A stretch of DNA of 64,000 bases from Allomyces macrogynus ATCC 38327 (Eukaryota > Blastocladiomycota > Blastocladiomycetes > Blastocladiales > Blastocladiaceae), in contig GG745337.1 of NCBI GenBank assembly GCA_000151295.1, forward strand, positions 264,195 through 328,194, written 5' to 3'. The notes beneath the pieces are model-generated. The model was given only the letters and a program-made list of their open reading frames with translations. It was not told the DNA's origin and did no database searches. Positions 54,567 to 64,000 of the stretch are shown here, in pieces; position 1 is the first letter of the stretch, and each line of letters opens with the position of its first letter. A program made the translations under genes and the position numbers.

Positions 54567-55569
54567 AAAACCAGCGAGCGCGGCCACGTTCGTGGCTCGA
54601 AGAGCAAGATGATGCAGCCCTCTGCGCTCGAGTCTCTCTCCGGCGTTGTGCTCGACCATCTTTTTGCGACTCTGATGCCACTGGGTCCGCCTGGCTCGTT
54701 TGAGCACGACATTATACCCCGTCCTGCTCCCACGATCTCGCTCTTGCAGCTCGCGCACGCGTCGCCCGTCTTTTACGCTCGTGCGCTTGATTGCGTCATT
54801 GCTCAGGCCCCGCAGCACGTTGTGTATCTCATATCGCCTGCCGCGGCCAAGTGGTTTGTGCCCAAGGTGCACTCACTCATGTCGCCGCAAGTGGAGCTCA
54901 TTTGCTGTATTGGCCATATCCCCAACGAGGTGTATGCCTACCTTCTCACGCATGTGCGGTGGAATCGGCACTGCTCCATGGGTCCATGGTGCCGAAGTCT
55001 CTTGGAATGGCCGGCATTTTCTCGAGTTGCCCGTCGAGACGATTGGGCCCGTCTCGCTTCGTTCGATGCGTCGTTTCTCTGCACACCTTTTTCGGGCGTG
55101 GTCGTTCGTGCCACGCGGGGTGGAAAAGCTCAAGGTGTATTGGCCCATGGACCTGGACACGACGTTGCTGCCCTGTGGTCTCTTTGTCCCAGTTTGCGTG
55201 CTGCGTCATGGCTGATGCTCTTGTCGATTACCGTGACGGCCAGGCCCGACTTGGCCACAACCATAGCCAAGCTGGTCCAGTCCTGCCCTACAATCGACCA
55301 AATGAAGCTTGCTTTCGAGCCAGACGTTATCCCCGTTCTTGACGCTGTCTGCGATCACATCAGTGAGAATGCGCGACGTCCCCATCTGCTGCCCGACTTG
55401 CGCGCACCTCGTGCGCAGCGATGCATGCGCCATCGCGTCTTGCTCAGAGGTTACTCTAGAGTACATATGGGCAGAACGGCAGAGCACGGCGATGCATCTC
55501 GGCTGCACGCAGGCTCGCTCATACTTAACATGGCGCATGTTCCCGTATCCGATTCACATTGGTCGATGA
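54514..55569 (+). pseudogene. Degenerate F-box/LRR-like sequence (tentative)
   Basis: A long open frame starts here, but protein-like segments jump between frames: SLSGVVLDHLFATLMPLG and LLQLAHASPVFYARALDCVI in one frame, LELPVETIGPVSLRSMRRFS and VEKLKVYWPMDLDTTLLP in a second (about 55030-55175), then LRAASWLMLLSITVT and IAKLVQSCPTIDQMKLAF back in the first. The leucine-rich spacing and the buried-looking N-terminal segment resemble the F-box/LRR-like gene at 2932, but similarity is weak. No splice sites bridge the frame changes cleanly. Either a decayed F-box-type gene or a lineage-specific gene with missed introns. Confidence 0.4.
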
Positions 55570-55693
55570 AGGGCTCCAGCAAACGCAAGATGACGATGTT
55601 ACATGACAATATCGACAGTTTTCCAACCAATCCAACAATCCAAACTAACACCAGCAGCGAGACTATCCAATCACTCGCACCCACCTCCACTCA

Positions 55694-57299
55694 TCAAATC
55701 TTGACCCACAACCTGCCGTCAAGCAACGCGAACCGCAAATACGCTATCCCGCACGCTGCGAGCAACGACGTGATCCCGGCAAATGCGATCGCGCCCGTAA
55801 ACTCGTGCGCAGGCCACGTCCAGTTGGTCCCCGTGCCTGCGGCCGTGATGAGCGCGCCGGCAATCGGCGTGCCCATGAGATTGCCGATCCCGTTGGCGCC
55901 GTTCGAGAGGCCCATCATGGAAGGTAATTGCGCGAGACCGAAAAGCTGGCTGATGAGCGGGCCGTTGAGAGCGATGAAACCGCCGGCACCTATTCAGCAA
56001 TCCGGATCAGTCCAAAGTCGCGGAAATAGAAATTGTTGAGCATGTGCAACGTACTCCACCCAAACACGGCCGCAAACGCGATGAGAAGCGGGACCGAGTC
56101 CCCCGCGGGCAGCCACAGCGCCAAGATTGCAACGCCCGTCGTCGCAACCGAGACAAAATACGTATTGACGTTGCCCAACTTATCGGCGACCCACCCCGTC
56201 ACAATCCGGCCAACAATCGAGCAAATATTGATCACGGCGAGCAACGTCGACGCGAACGCCGGCGTGTGGGTCGGGCACACTTCCGCGACGTAACTCGCGA
56301 GGAAAAAGAACGGGCACAAGTATCCGAGCGGGATCAAGAGCCTCGAGATAAACAGCGCGCGAAAGATCGGGTCGCGGAAGGCATGCCAGAGCGGCGGGCG
56401 CTGGACGACGGACGGCGGGTGGCCGAGCAGCGGCGATTTCGTGGATGCGGCAACCGGTTTTCGCGGTGGGATGCGCGCGTGCATGAGCGCAAGTGCCGCG
56501 AGGAGGAGAATGAGCAGCGCACCGCCCGTCGCGCGCAACGTCCATGCGACGCCGATGCGCGGGAGGAGGTGGCGAGCGAACCGTTCCCAGAAGAGACCGC
56601 CAAACCCGGACCCGGAAACGGCGATCCCGGCGGCGAGAGATTGCCGACGGACCCACCATTGTGACGGCAGCGATGCGCCGGGGTTGATGCAGAGGGCGCA
56701 GCCTGGTGAACGACAAGTGTCAAATCGTGGGCCAAAGGCCTCAGGAATGGCACGCGAAACAAGAACGAACGCACCCAAGCCAAACAAGAACCCTTGCGTG
56801 ATGGCTAACTGCCAGACCTCGGTCGCCCACGACGCCAGCACCATGGACGTGGTCATGATCAGCGTGCCGGCGAGCACGACCGACCGGAACGAGAAGCGCT
56901 CGGCCAGAATACCGGCAAACGCGCCCGACATGTGCATCAATGCGGGTCCCGCGGCACCGACCAGCGATAGTGCGGACCGTGATGCGGTCTGGAACTTTTG
57001 CTGCTGGTAGTACTGCTGGTACACGCCGTACGCGTACTGGACACCTGGCGAGAGAGAGAGAGAGTTTGCCACGCGCACCGTCAGCTCATAATCCAGAAAT
57101 CCACACCACCGAGCGGGTGAAGCACAGACCACACACCGAACACGCAAAAATGGATCAAGAACGACGACATGACCGCGCGCCACGCGAGCCAGCCGCCGTC
57201 GAGTTGCGAGAGCTCTTGGGTGAGGATATCACTTGGCAACGCGCTCGCGCGATGATTTGGGCTGCCCATAAACTCCCGCGGCGACCCGACCTTGCTCAT
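55694..57299 (-). CDS. MFS transporter, monocarboxylate-porter type
   Basis: Twelve-helix major facilitator related to the MCT/MCH family. Exons 57137-57299, 56775-57044, 56055-56702 and 55694-55989 give 458 aa. The N-terminus ends in the MCT signature LDGGWLAWRAVMSSFLIHFC followed across intron 1 by VFGVQYAYGVY. Further family sequence: GAFAGILAERFSFR, PSQWWVRRQSLAAGIAVSGS-GFGGLFWERF, a central cytosolic loop, ICSIVGRIVTGWVADKLGN, and GLSNGANGIGNLMGTPIAGA. Fungal relatives transport mono- and dicarboxylates or riboflavin; the substrate cannot be set from sequence. Intron 1 ends in a long CT repeat (GA repeat on the plus strand, 57050-57063) before CAG. Intron 2 uses donor GTGCGT. Confidence 0.88.
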
Positions 57300-58440
57300 G
57301 GGATGAATCGCGCTAATCGGCCTGAGCAATCGATTCGGGCTCGGTGGTATTGGCGAGCCCCATAATGACGAGTATCGCGCCGCGTTCGGGTCGGCGAGAA
57401 TGGGCGGTGATCGGGCTTGGTCCGACCACGACAAGCGCAACGACCAACGCATACTCGAATGGGTCGATCCAGGTGGTACGTTGGGTGAAGGAGCGAGGAG
57501 GGCCGCGGCCGGTGACGGTGGTCGTGGTATCGTTTGGCGAGCCAGGGTCTGGGCGAGCAAGGAGCCATAGCGCGGTGGCGGTTCTGGGATCATTGACGTG
57601 ATGGAATGTGCGCGGACACGTTGACGGATCGAATGTCCAGCATGAAGAGAGGAGACGTGACGGCGCGGACGGGAAGGGGAACTGGTGCGCAAGGGGGTTG
57701 GTGATGCGTCGTGCCCACAGGGGATGGATTGGCACTCTACACGCTTGCTCACAGAGTTGCACACCGGCGCGCGCACACTTGGTCCAGCGCCGCGCGCCAG
57801 GTACGGTGGAAACGCGCAGCAAGGGAAGGGATCGTGTGGGGAGAGCGGTGCACACGCCATCCTTCGTGGCCGCATCGCACGATGTGGGCTGGTGCCTCGA
57901 GGCGGAGCGGTGTTCCGCAATTCCGTTCTTGCAAACCTTCTGCTTCTGCGCGTCCCCATCAGCTCACCGTGTCGCCCACCCGGGTCTCTCATATTGCTCC
58001 AATGTTGGCGCAATTTTGACCACGATGCCATGCCCGGCCCGTCATTTTGCATATTGCCCGGCTTGAGCTTGGAGACGCCAGGCGTTGGGATTGCAGCAGC
58101 GGTAATTAATGAAGACGGTGCGGAAGCGCGCGCGGGCGTGCGGAGCTGTGTTCCAGAATCGGGCGTGCCGCAAGGAAGTCCCACGATTGGCGCTTCGCAG
58201 GTTCTTTTCCGCAAGTGGAGAGTGGAAGTGAGTGGAAGTGTGGCGATATTACGGATTGGCTGATCAAGCATGCACCCTGATTTGTTCTATGCGGTGGAAG
58301 TGTCTGACTCAAACGAGCGTGATGTGATCTCCCATTTTCGATTTTTGAACCTTTGTGAGCGTCAACCTCAACCAACCAACCACGGCCCGTCGCATTTGGT
58401 GGCACACACCACAACGCGGCACAACGTAGCACGGCGCACC
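57300..58440. other. Divergent intergenic region, 1.1 kb
   Basis: Between the MFS transporter and ADAT2 starts. Open frames on both strands are Pro/Arg-rich and not conserved in appearance. No gene is supported; an upstream extension of the transporter frame reaches here but lacks membrane-protein character. Confidence 0.45.
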
Positions 58441-59477
58441 ATGGAAATCAGGTCACCAGCCGGCCAGCATGGGACGGCGCCCGACGCGCTGATGGTCGCC
58501 AGTAAGCACAAAGCCGCCACCAGCTCTGCCAATCACCAACCCACTCCTGGCGACCCAACGCACCCACCCATTACCAACGATGAAATTCGCAAATGGATGA
58601 AGGAGGCCTTTGTCCTGGTCCGCATCCACTGGCCGCGCCCTTCAGACCGCTTTGTCTAAACTGACCAAATTCTCGCAGGCCGAGGAAGCGCTCAACGTCG
58701 GCGAAGTGCCAGTCGGCTGCGTCTTTGTGCGCAACGGCGCCATCATCGGCCGCGGCCGCAACGAGACCAACGAGACGGGCAACGTACGACCCCTGTTCTC
58801 CACCACTCTCCATCACCGGTCCCTAACGACGACCGCTCCATTTCGACAGGCCTCGCGGCACGCCGAACTCGTCGCGATTGACCGGATCCTCGCCAACGCC
58901 GGGTACCGCACGTTGGCGCAATGGGCGCTCGGGGACGTGCCTAATCCCAACGCCGACCGCGAATCGCCCGCGGCGATCTTCGCGACGACCGACCTGTACG
59001 TGACGGTCGAGCCGTGCGTCATGTGTGCGTCGGCGTTGCGGCAGCTCGGTACGTGCTCCAAGGTTCTCTCGGAACCCACGCGAGTTGCCGCTCACTCCGC
59101 GTTCGTAGGCGTGCGCCGCGTATTTTTCGGCTGCGGCAACGACCGATTCGGCGGGTGCGGGTCCGTGCTCGACATTCACGCACGTGCGACGGGCGGGTCC
59201 GGGTTCGCGCCGCTGTGGTGCGAGAGCGGACACATGCGTGACGACGCGATCTTGATGCTGCGGCGGTTTTACCTGCGCGAGAACGAAAGCGGTACGACAC
59301 CATGATTGCATTTATCATGTTCAGCCTGGTGCGGGACGACTGACGGTCGTGTTGGTTCCGATAGCACCGAAGCCGCGGAAAAAGGCGCACCGCACGCTCA
59401 AGACCGAGGACATTGCGACCGCGTCTGCGGTGGTTGCGAGCAGCGAAACGAGCGCGAACCCAGATCAAGAGCAATAG
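58441..59477 (+). CDS. TAD2: tRNA-specific adenosine deaminase subunit (ADAT2/TAD2)
   Basis: Catalytic subunit that makes inosine-34 in tRNA anticodons. Exons 58441-58617, 58679-58783, 58850-59048, 59109-59291 and 59365-59477 give 258 aa. Active-site residues are present: ASRHAELVAID supplies the zinc His and catalytic Glu, and VEPCVMCASALRQLG supplies the two zinc cysteines. EVPVGCVFVRNG and FGCGNDRFGGCGS are also family-typical. The last exon gives a basic tail APKPRKKAHRTLKTED, comparable to the ADAT2 C-terminus. The N-terminal about 50 residues are a variable extension, and a downstream Met could also be used. The stop lies only 42 bp from the convergent POP7 stop. Confidence 0.92.
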
Positions 59478-59519
59478 ATTGCACATCAACAAATACACGC
59501 CCAGAACGTTCTCCACCCA

Positions 59520-60373
59520 TCACTCGTCCATCTTATCCTCATCCTCATCTCCCGGCTTGATCCTGGCCGCCTGGTCGAGCATCCGCTCGAGTGTGACTGT
59601 CGACGGCTTGCGCGAGATCTTGATGTGAATCGCCGAGCTCGACCGCACGTCGAGTTCCGGTTCCAGGTCCTAAACCACCCGCGCGCGTCAGCATTCGCAC
59701 CGCTCCATCACGTTTCGGAACCAAAAGCGCACCTCGTCGGCATAATCCAACTCATCGACGACGCGCTGCGTGCTCGTCGTCACTTCCAGCACGAGCGTTC
59801 CGAGCGACTGGCGCTCGACGGAGGTCGCGACCATCACGGCCTTGTGAATACACTTGCCGAGCCCGTGCACCGTCACGTACGGCTCTCTGTCACCAATCGT
59901 CAGTGCCGGTGGTCGCGGAGTCGTGGAACCGGGGTGCACACCACACGTACTGCATTTCCTCGAGCAACTTGACGGCGCGCGCGACGTAGGCGCGCACGTT
60001 GGTGCGCGAGGTCACGTAAATGTCGTTGGGCTTGGGCGACGGCTTGACGGGGTTCTTTTTGATGCGCTTGTCTGGAGACGGCGGGTCGCAAGAGTGGGTG
60101 GAGAGTGGTACGATGAGGTGCGCGGGGAGGATCAGCTTGCGGGTTCGCGCATTCGAGTGCGATACTTGGGTTGGCCAAGTACGCGACCACCAAGGTTCGA
60201 CCACCATCGCTGGCTACTTCGGTCGAGTGTCGGTTGTCCTGACCTGGCCCAAAATCAAGCCGATCCATACGGTCTTTGTCCTCGTTTGGCGGTCGTGGCC
60301 GCTTGAACACCTTGGCCGCCGTCCTTGCCGAATGTGCCGTTTCGGGGGTAGTTGCAGGTGATGCGCTGGACAT
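59520..60373 (-). CDS. POP7: RNase P/MRP protein subunit POP7 (Rpp20)
   Basis: Alba-fold subunit that pairs with POP6/Rpp25 on RNase P and MRP RNA. Exons 60271-60373, 59951-60071, 59733-59886 and 59520-59669 give 175 aa. Conserved sequence in order: KPSPKPNDIYVTSRTNVRAY, ARAVKLLEEMQ, YVTVHGLGKCIHKAVMVATS, SLGTLVLEVTTSTQRVVDEL, and the Rpp20-specific end RSSSAIHIKISRK. The acidic C-terminus (GDEDEDKMDE) and the N-terminal extension are lineage features. All introns are 62-200 nt with GT-AG ends in phase. Divergent from TAF6, with 342 bp between starts. Confidence 0.92.
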
Positions 60374-60715
60374 GTTGGCGTGAACAGGTGGAGAGTGACG
60401 GTTTTTAAGTCCGATTTTGCTGATGCGACAAGTTGCAGCAACACAGTCGTGTTGGATTGTTGTCATTGACGGCGAGAAATGCAACAATTCTCGCGGCAAC
60501 GGCAAAAAGCATCACCAAGATCTATGGGTCCGAACTGGTCAAGAGGAAGAGTGACAGAAACCCGCGTGAGTGAGCCGTCGACTCCACGCTCCTCTTGTCT
60601 TGATCTCCAGATTGTCAACGAGCCGACGCATTCTCGTCAATTTCCAACCATAACCACACTCTGCGACCCGCTGCAATCGCACCTGACCGCCCTTGGATCC
60701 TTGGAACCCGCGACC
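60374..60715. promoter_or_regulatory. Divergent promoter region POP7 / TAF6
   Basis: 342 bp between divergent starts of two conserved genes. No TATA box recognised. Confidence 0.45.
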
Positions 60716-62652
60716 ATGAGCGCGTTCCCAAAAGAATTTGCCAAGGTGGACCCAGAACCGACCAATGACCTGATGCCCCGATATCAGGTCAACGCTGACC
60801 GACCTGCGCGAACGACTCGATGATTAGCACGCGGCCGAGGCCCTAGGCGTGGCCAACCTGCGCGACGACGTGGCGCACGCACTCACGTCCGACATGGAGT
60901 ACCGCATGCGCGAGGTCATCCAGGTAATTCTTCGGCATGCATGGTAATTTCGTGACAGCACCTGACCGGGACGTGCTCGTGCTCCAGGAAGCGAAAAAGT
61001 TTATGCGGCACTCGCGGCGCACGTTCATCACGACGCACGACATCAACGCCGCGCTCAAGGTCAAGAACGTCGAGGTACACGACCGTGCAGGGTGATTGCT
61101 CGTCATACGCACTTGTTCACGCTCTGCGCCTGCTCGCACCTAGCCGTTGTATGGGTTCGTCGCGCCGCGGCCCGTCAAGTACAAGCGCGCCGACGCCTCG
61201 GTCTTCTACATCGAGGACGAGGAACTCGACTTTGACAAGGTGCTCTCGGCCCCACTGCCCAAACTGCCGCTCGACGTGGCATTGTCGGCGCACTGGCTCG
61301 CGATCGACGGCGTGCAGCCGGCGATTCCGCAGAACCCGCCGCCAAACTGTAAGCTCTCCACGCCCACACCCTCTTTCGCGCTCGCTCGCATGACTGAACT
61401 CCCGTTTCCGACTAGCCACCGACAAACGCGCTCCCACCGCATCGGCCACCTCCTCCACCATCGCCCCCTCGACCACAACCATCCCCGGCCCCGCGGGCGC
61501 CCCCGCCGTGGCATACCCGCTGGTCAAGGACGTGCTCGCGAAAGAGCTGCAGCTCTACTATACGCACGTGACCGCGGCCGTCGTGAGCCGCGACGACACG
61601 GTGCGCGAAACCGCGCTCGGGTCGCTCGCGACCGACCCGGGCCTGCAGCCGCTATTGCCGTACCTGATCAAGGCCGCGCAGGACCACATCACCAAACATT
61701 TGCGGCAGTTGTGGGAAGTCGCCGCGATGGTGGCCATGGTGGATGCGGTGTTGCGCAATCCGCATTTTTTTATGGTGCCTTACGTACGTGCCTCTTTCCG
61801 CACGCGCGGTGGAACGGGGAACTGACGAAATCGGTGGTAGTTGCACCAACTCATCCCCTTGCTACTCACCACCATCGTCGGGCGACACCTCGGTTCCGGC
61901 GACCCGGCCGAGGACCACTGGGCGTTGCGGCGCACCGCCGCGCGCCTCCTGGCCGGTGTCCTCGCGCAACACCAGTCGGCCTACCCGCTCATGACCACAC
62001 GTGTGCAAAAGACGCTGCTGACGGCGCTCGTCGACGACTCGAAAGCCGTCACGTCCAAGTACGGCGCGGTCGTGGCCCTTGCGCTGTTGGGCACGCACTC
62101 GGCGCGGCTGCTGGTCGCCGAGGCGCCGCGGTACGAGGCCAGGATTTTCGGGCCCGTGTTGGGGGGTTCGGAAGGGACGGGGTGCGCGGTGCCTGCGGCG
62201 AACGAACGGAATGTGCGCCAGTTGTTGGACGCGTATGCGGTACGTTTCGCTGGCCGTGGTGGTGGTGGTGGTGGTGGTGGTGTGATGGTGAAGGGGGGGG
62301 GGTATTGCGCGAATCGCACGGTGCTCACTTGGAGTGTTCTCCTTGTAGCGAGCGGCCTCGTGCACCGCGCCGACTTGCCGACCAGCCGCGCGCGGCCAAC
62401 CCGAGACCGGCCGGTGACGCGATGGACGTGGACGCGGCGCCCGACGCGGACGCGGACCGCGCTGCGTTGGTCGCGCAGTACGGTGCCGTCCTGGGCGCGG
62501 CGGTCGCGGACGCGGCACGTGCGGCCGACACGTCGGCGAGGTCGGGAGGGGTGGAAGTCAAGGAGGAGGAGGAGGAGGAGGAGGAGGGGAGGGGGGTGGA
62601 GAAGCGCGAGGGAGAAGGGGAGGTGGAGTGTGGGGATGTGGCGATGGGGTAG
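60716..62652 (+). CDS. TAF6: TFIID/SAGA subunit TAF6
   Basis: Histone-fold subunit pairing with TAF9. Exons 60716-60745, 60828-60923, 60988-61074, 61144-61348, 61416-61783, 61841-62239 and 62353-62652 give 494 aa. Histone fold: [73 protein letters not shown]. The HEAT-type TAF6C region follows: [92 protein letters not shown]. The C-terminal exon is Ala/Asp-rich and ends in a Glu run coded by a GAG repeat. The acceptor of the last exon is taken at 62352 (CGAG) because the TAG four bases upstream leads to early termination. Intron 6 carries a long GGT repeat. Confidence 0.93.
62256..62283 (+). repeat. (GTG)n microsatellite in TAF6 intron 6
   Basis: An uninterrupted run of GGT/GTG triplets of about 28 nt, followed within about 12 nt by a G tract. 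It may form strong secondary structure and affect splicing; inference. Confidence 0.9.
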
Positions 62653-63111
62653 AGAGGAGGGGAATGGATGAGGATTTTGATTTACTGGCGTGGACGTGAC
62701 TGGCGGAGAAGGAGAGGGGGGCAGCGCGAAGCGACGGGGCGGCAGTCGCCGCGGCCGGGCTGTGCTTGGATCACGACGCCGGCCGGGTGGAGAACAACCT
62801 TGAGCGAGAGACGTGCGCCGATGCGGCACATCTTCATCGTGTCATAAGAAAACGGGTCAAAGTGCTTGCGCAGCGGGAAATTCGAAGGTATATTTACACA
62901 GCGCGCGAAAAAAAAAAAAAAAAGAGAAACAGAGAGACGGAACACGACTGACCCCATCATTATCCATGGCCGCTGTCGTCCACGGGCAACAAACAAAATT
63001 CGGGACGCGTCTACGAGACCCCAAACCGAACCAAAAAAGAAAACAATCACAACCGTGCGAGCAACTGCGCAATCAATCCAAAAAAAAATCCAAGCTATCC
63101 GCAACTCACCG
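62653..63111. other. Intergenic (convergent), AT-rich
   Basis: 459 bp between TAF6 and the minus-strand partial gene. It holds a 16-A homopolymer (62908-62923) and other A-rich runs near 63025-63095. Likely 3' UTRs of both genes; no coding support. Confidence 0.5.
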
Positions 63112-64000
63112 TCACCTCGGCGCATCTCCGACCGCAACCTCCACAGACGCAGCGTGCGGTACGCCCGCGACTCTCCTGGTCGTAGCTCTCCTTGCCTCAT
63201 GCCCAACCACGATCGCGTCCGGCACGTTCGGCGTCAGCGGCGGGTGCGGGTGCGGCGGCCGGTCCCCCCAGAAGCCCGCGACTGAGAACCCGGCGCCCCA
63301 CGCGATCTGCGACTGCACGAGCGCGTGCAACTGGTGCTTGTAGCAGTGCACGGCCGTTGGTGGGGGTGGCGGTGGTGCCGCCGCCGCCGCGCTTGCGTGC
63401 CGCAGCCACGACTTGAGGTGCGCGAAATACGCCGAGTGCACGCGGTCGAGTAACGTGGCGACGACCGGGTAGAGCGCCACGTCCCAGACGTCGTCGAAGG
63501 GGAGGTCGGTGGAGGAAGAGTCGGTGGGATGGTCGATCGAGGTCCCCGTGATCGGCGGCGTCGGCGACCTCGCGCGCCTCGGCGCGGGGGACGCAGCGGT
63601 CGCGATCGCGGGCGACGCGAGCGGGTCCGGCTGCGGGGTGAGCGGCGGCGAGGGGGGCGCACGGACGCGGTCGACGAGAATGATATTGTCGTGGTGCGAC
63701 CTTGGCCAGGGGCGATACTGGTCCTCGAGAATCAGCGGCAGTGCCAGTCCCGCACTCGCGACGGCCAACAGCGCGCGCGCGTCGCTGGTCGCCGTCCCGA
63801 CCGTGACTTCCGGTGCATAGAACGGGTGCGCGGCGGCGAACGCGTACATGGCGGCGACGGTCTTGACGGGCCGGCGCAGGACGGCGGCGTGGTCGCGGCC
63901 ATGCTTACTCACCCAATTGAATTCCTGCCGTGCCGAGTACCGCGGCCCCGTGATCCACTGGTGGTGCGGGTCGAGCACCTGGCACACCTGGTCGACGTAC
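63112..64000 (-). CDS. Unrecognised protein, C-terminal part, cut by the window edge
   Basis: Open minus-strand frame entering from beyond base 64000 and ending at 63112. About 295 residues are visible: QVCQVLDPHHQWITGPRYSA, HAAVLRRPVKTVAAMYAFAA, SDARALLAVASAGLALPLIL, then a Pro/Ser-rich linker, FDDVWDVALYPVVATLLDRV, a Pro run, and YKHQLHALVQSQIAWGAGF. I do not recognise the family. Base composition and continuous frame support coding, although the final 40 residues are Arg/Ala-rich and might be past an unrecognised splice. The 5' end is outside the window. Confidence 0.5.
   Translation of the reverse strand, partial: YVDQVCQVLDPHHQWITGPRYSARQEFNWVSKHGRDHAAVLRRPVKTVAAMYAFAAAHPFYAPEVTVGTATSDARALLAVASAGLALPLILEDQYRPWPRSHHDNIILVDRVRAPPSPPLTPQPDPLASPAIATAASPAPRRARSPTPPITGTSIDHPTDSSSTDLPFDDVWDVALYPVVATLLDRVHSAYFAHLKSWLRHASAAAAAPPPPPPTAVHCYKHQLHALVQSQIAWGAGFSVAGFWGDRPPHPHPPLTPNVPDAIVVGHEARRATTRRVAGVPHAASVEVAVGDAPR

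Noticed and set aside
62908..62923. 16-A homopolymer as a retrotransposon tail
   Set aside because: No target-site duplication or reverse-transcriptase remnant is nearby. It fits an A-rich 3' flank between convergent genes.
1..64000. CRISPR arrays, bacterial operons, IS elements, rRNA or tRNA genes
   Set aside because: Repeats found are microsatellites or paralogous genes. The intron-rich genes show this is eukaryotic, and I saw no rRNA, tRNA or transposon-coding sequence.

Overview
This window is nuclear DNA from a GC-rich eukaryote, most likely a zoosporic (flagellated) early-diverging fungus. I infer Blastocladiomycota or a chytrid from gene content and not from any marker gene. Genes carry many short GT-AG introns, mostly 55-90 nt and some only 38-40 nt, with donors such as GTACGT or GTGCGT. 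Fungal-type genes are present: DUG3, long-chain alcohol oxidase, the PRP24/SART3 factor and a TmcB-like giant membrane protein. There is also a tandem cyclic-nucleotide-binding protein of the kind common in flagellated lineages. A run of 100 Ns near the left end marks a scaffold gap.

Left part (1-15.2 kb): a cyclic-nucleotide-binding protein, an F-box/LRR-like protein, a GMC-type fatty alcohol oxidase, then three same-strand paralogues of a secreted or type I membrane kelch-like protein. Of these, A is broken, B is frameshifted and C is intact. Core (15.8-23.4 kb): housekeeping genes DUG3, V-ATPase subunit F, a transcription-type cyclin with an RS-rich insert, ARP4 and ORC4. Next (23.5-28.7 kb) come two more kelch-like paralogues (D, E) on the minus strand, sharing a near-identical tract. 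From 30 to 38.4 kb there is an accessory block: a decayed and an intact copy of a bulb-lectin plus helical-domain protein, a secreted HExxH protein and a Cys/Ser/Thr-rich surface-type protein.

Right part (38.7-64 kb): mostly conserved genes: NAP1, uridine/purine nucleoside phosphorylase, TmcB-like, MATH-BTB, a DUF3128 (EMI1-like) protein, the PRP24/SART3 U6 snRNP factor, a decayed F-box-like stretch, an MFS monocarboxylate-type transporter, the ADAT2 tRNA deaminase, the RNase P/MRP subunit POP7, TAF6 and the 3' part of an unrecognised gene cut by the right edge. Many housekeeping genes are in divergent pairs (VMA7/cyclin, ARP4/ORC4, DUF3128/PRP24, POP7/TAF6) or tightly convergent pairs (ADAT2/POP7, 42 bp apart).

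The most interesting material is the split five-member kelch family with signs of birth, decay and gene conversion, the lectin-helical pair, the RS insertion inside a cyclin, and an intron population that includes very short and GC-AG introns. Exon models were built by hand from reading frame, splice signals and paralogue or family comparison. Where I give a protein length, the exon lengths sum to a multiple of three.
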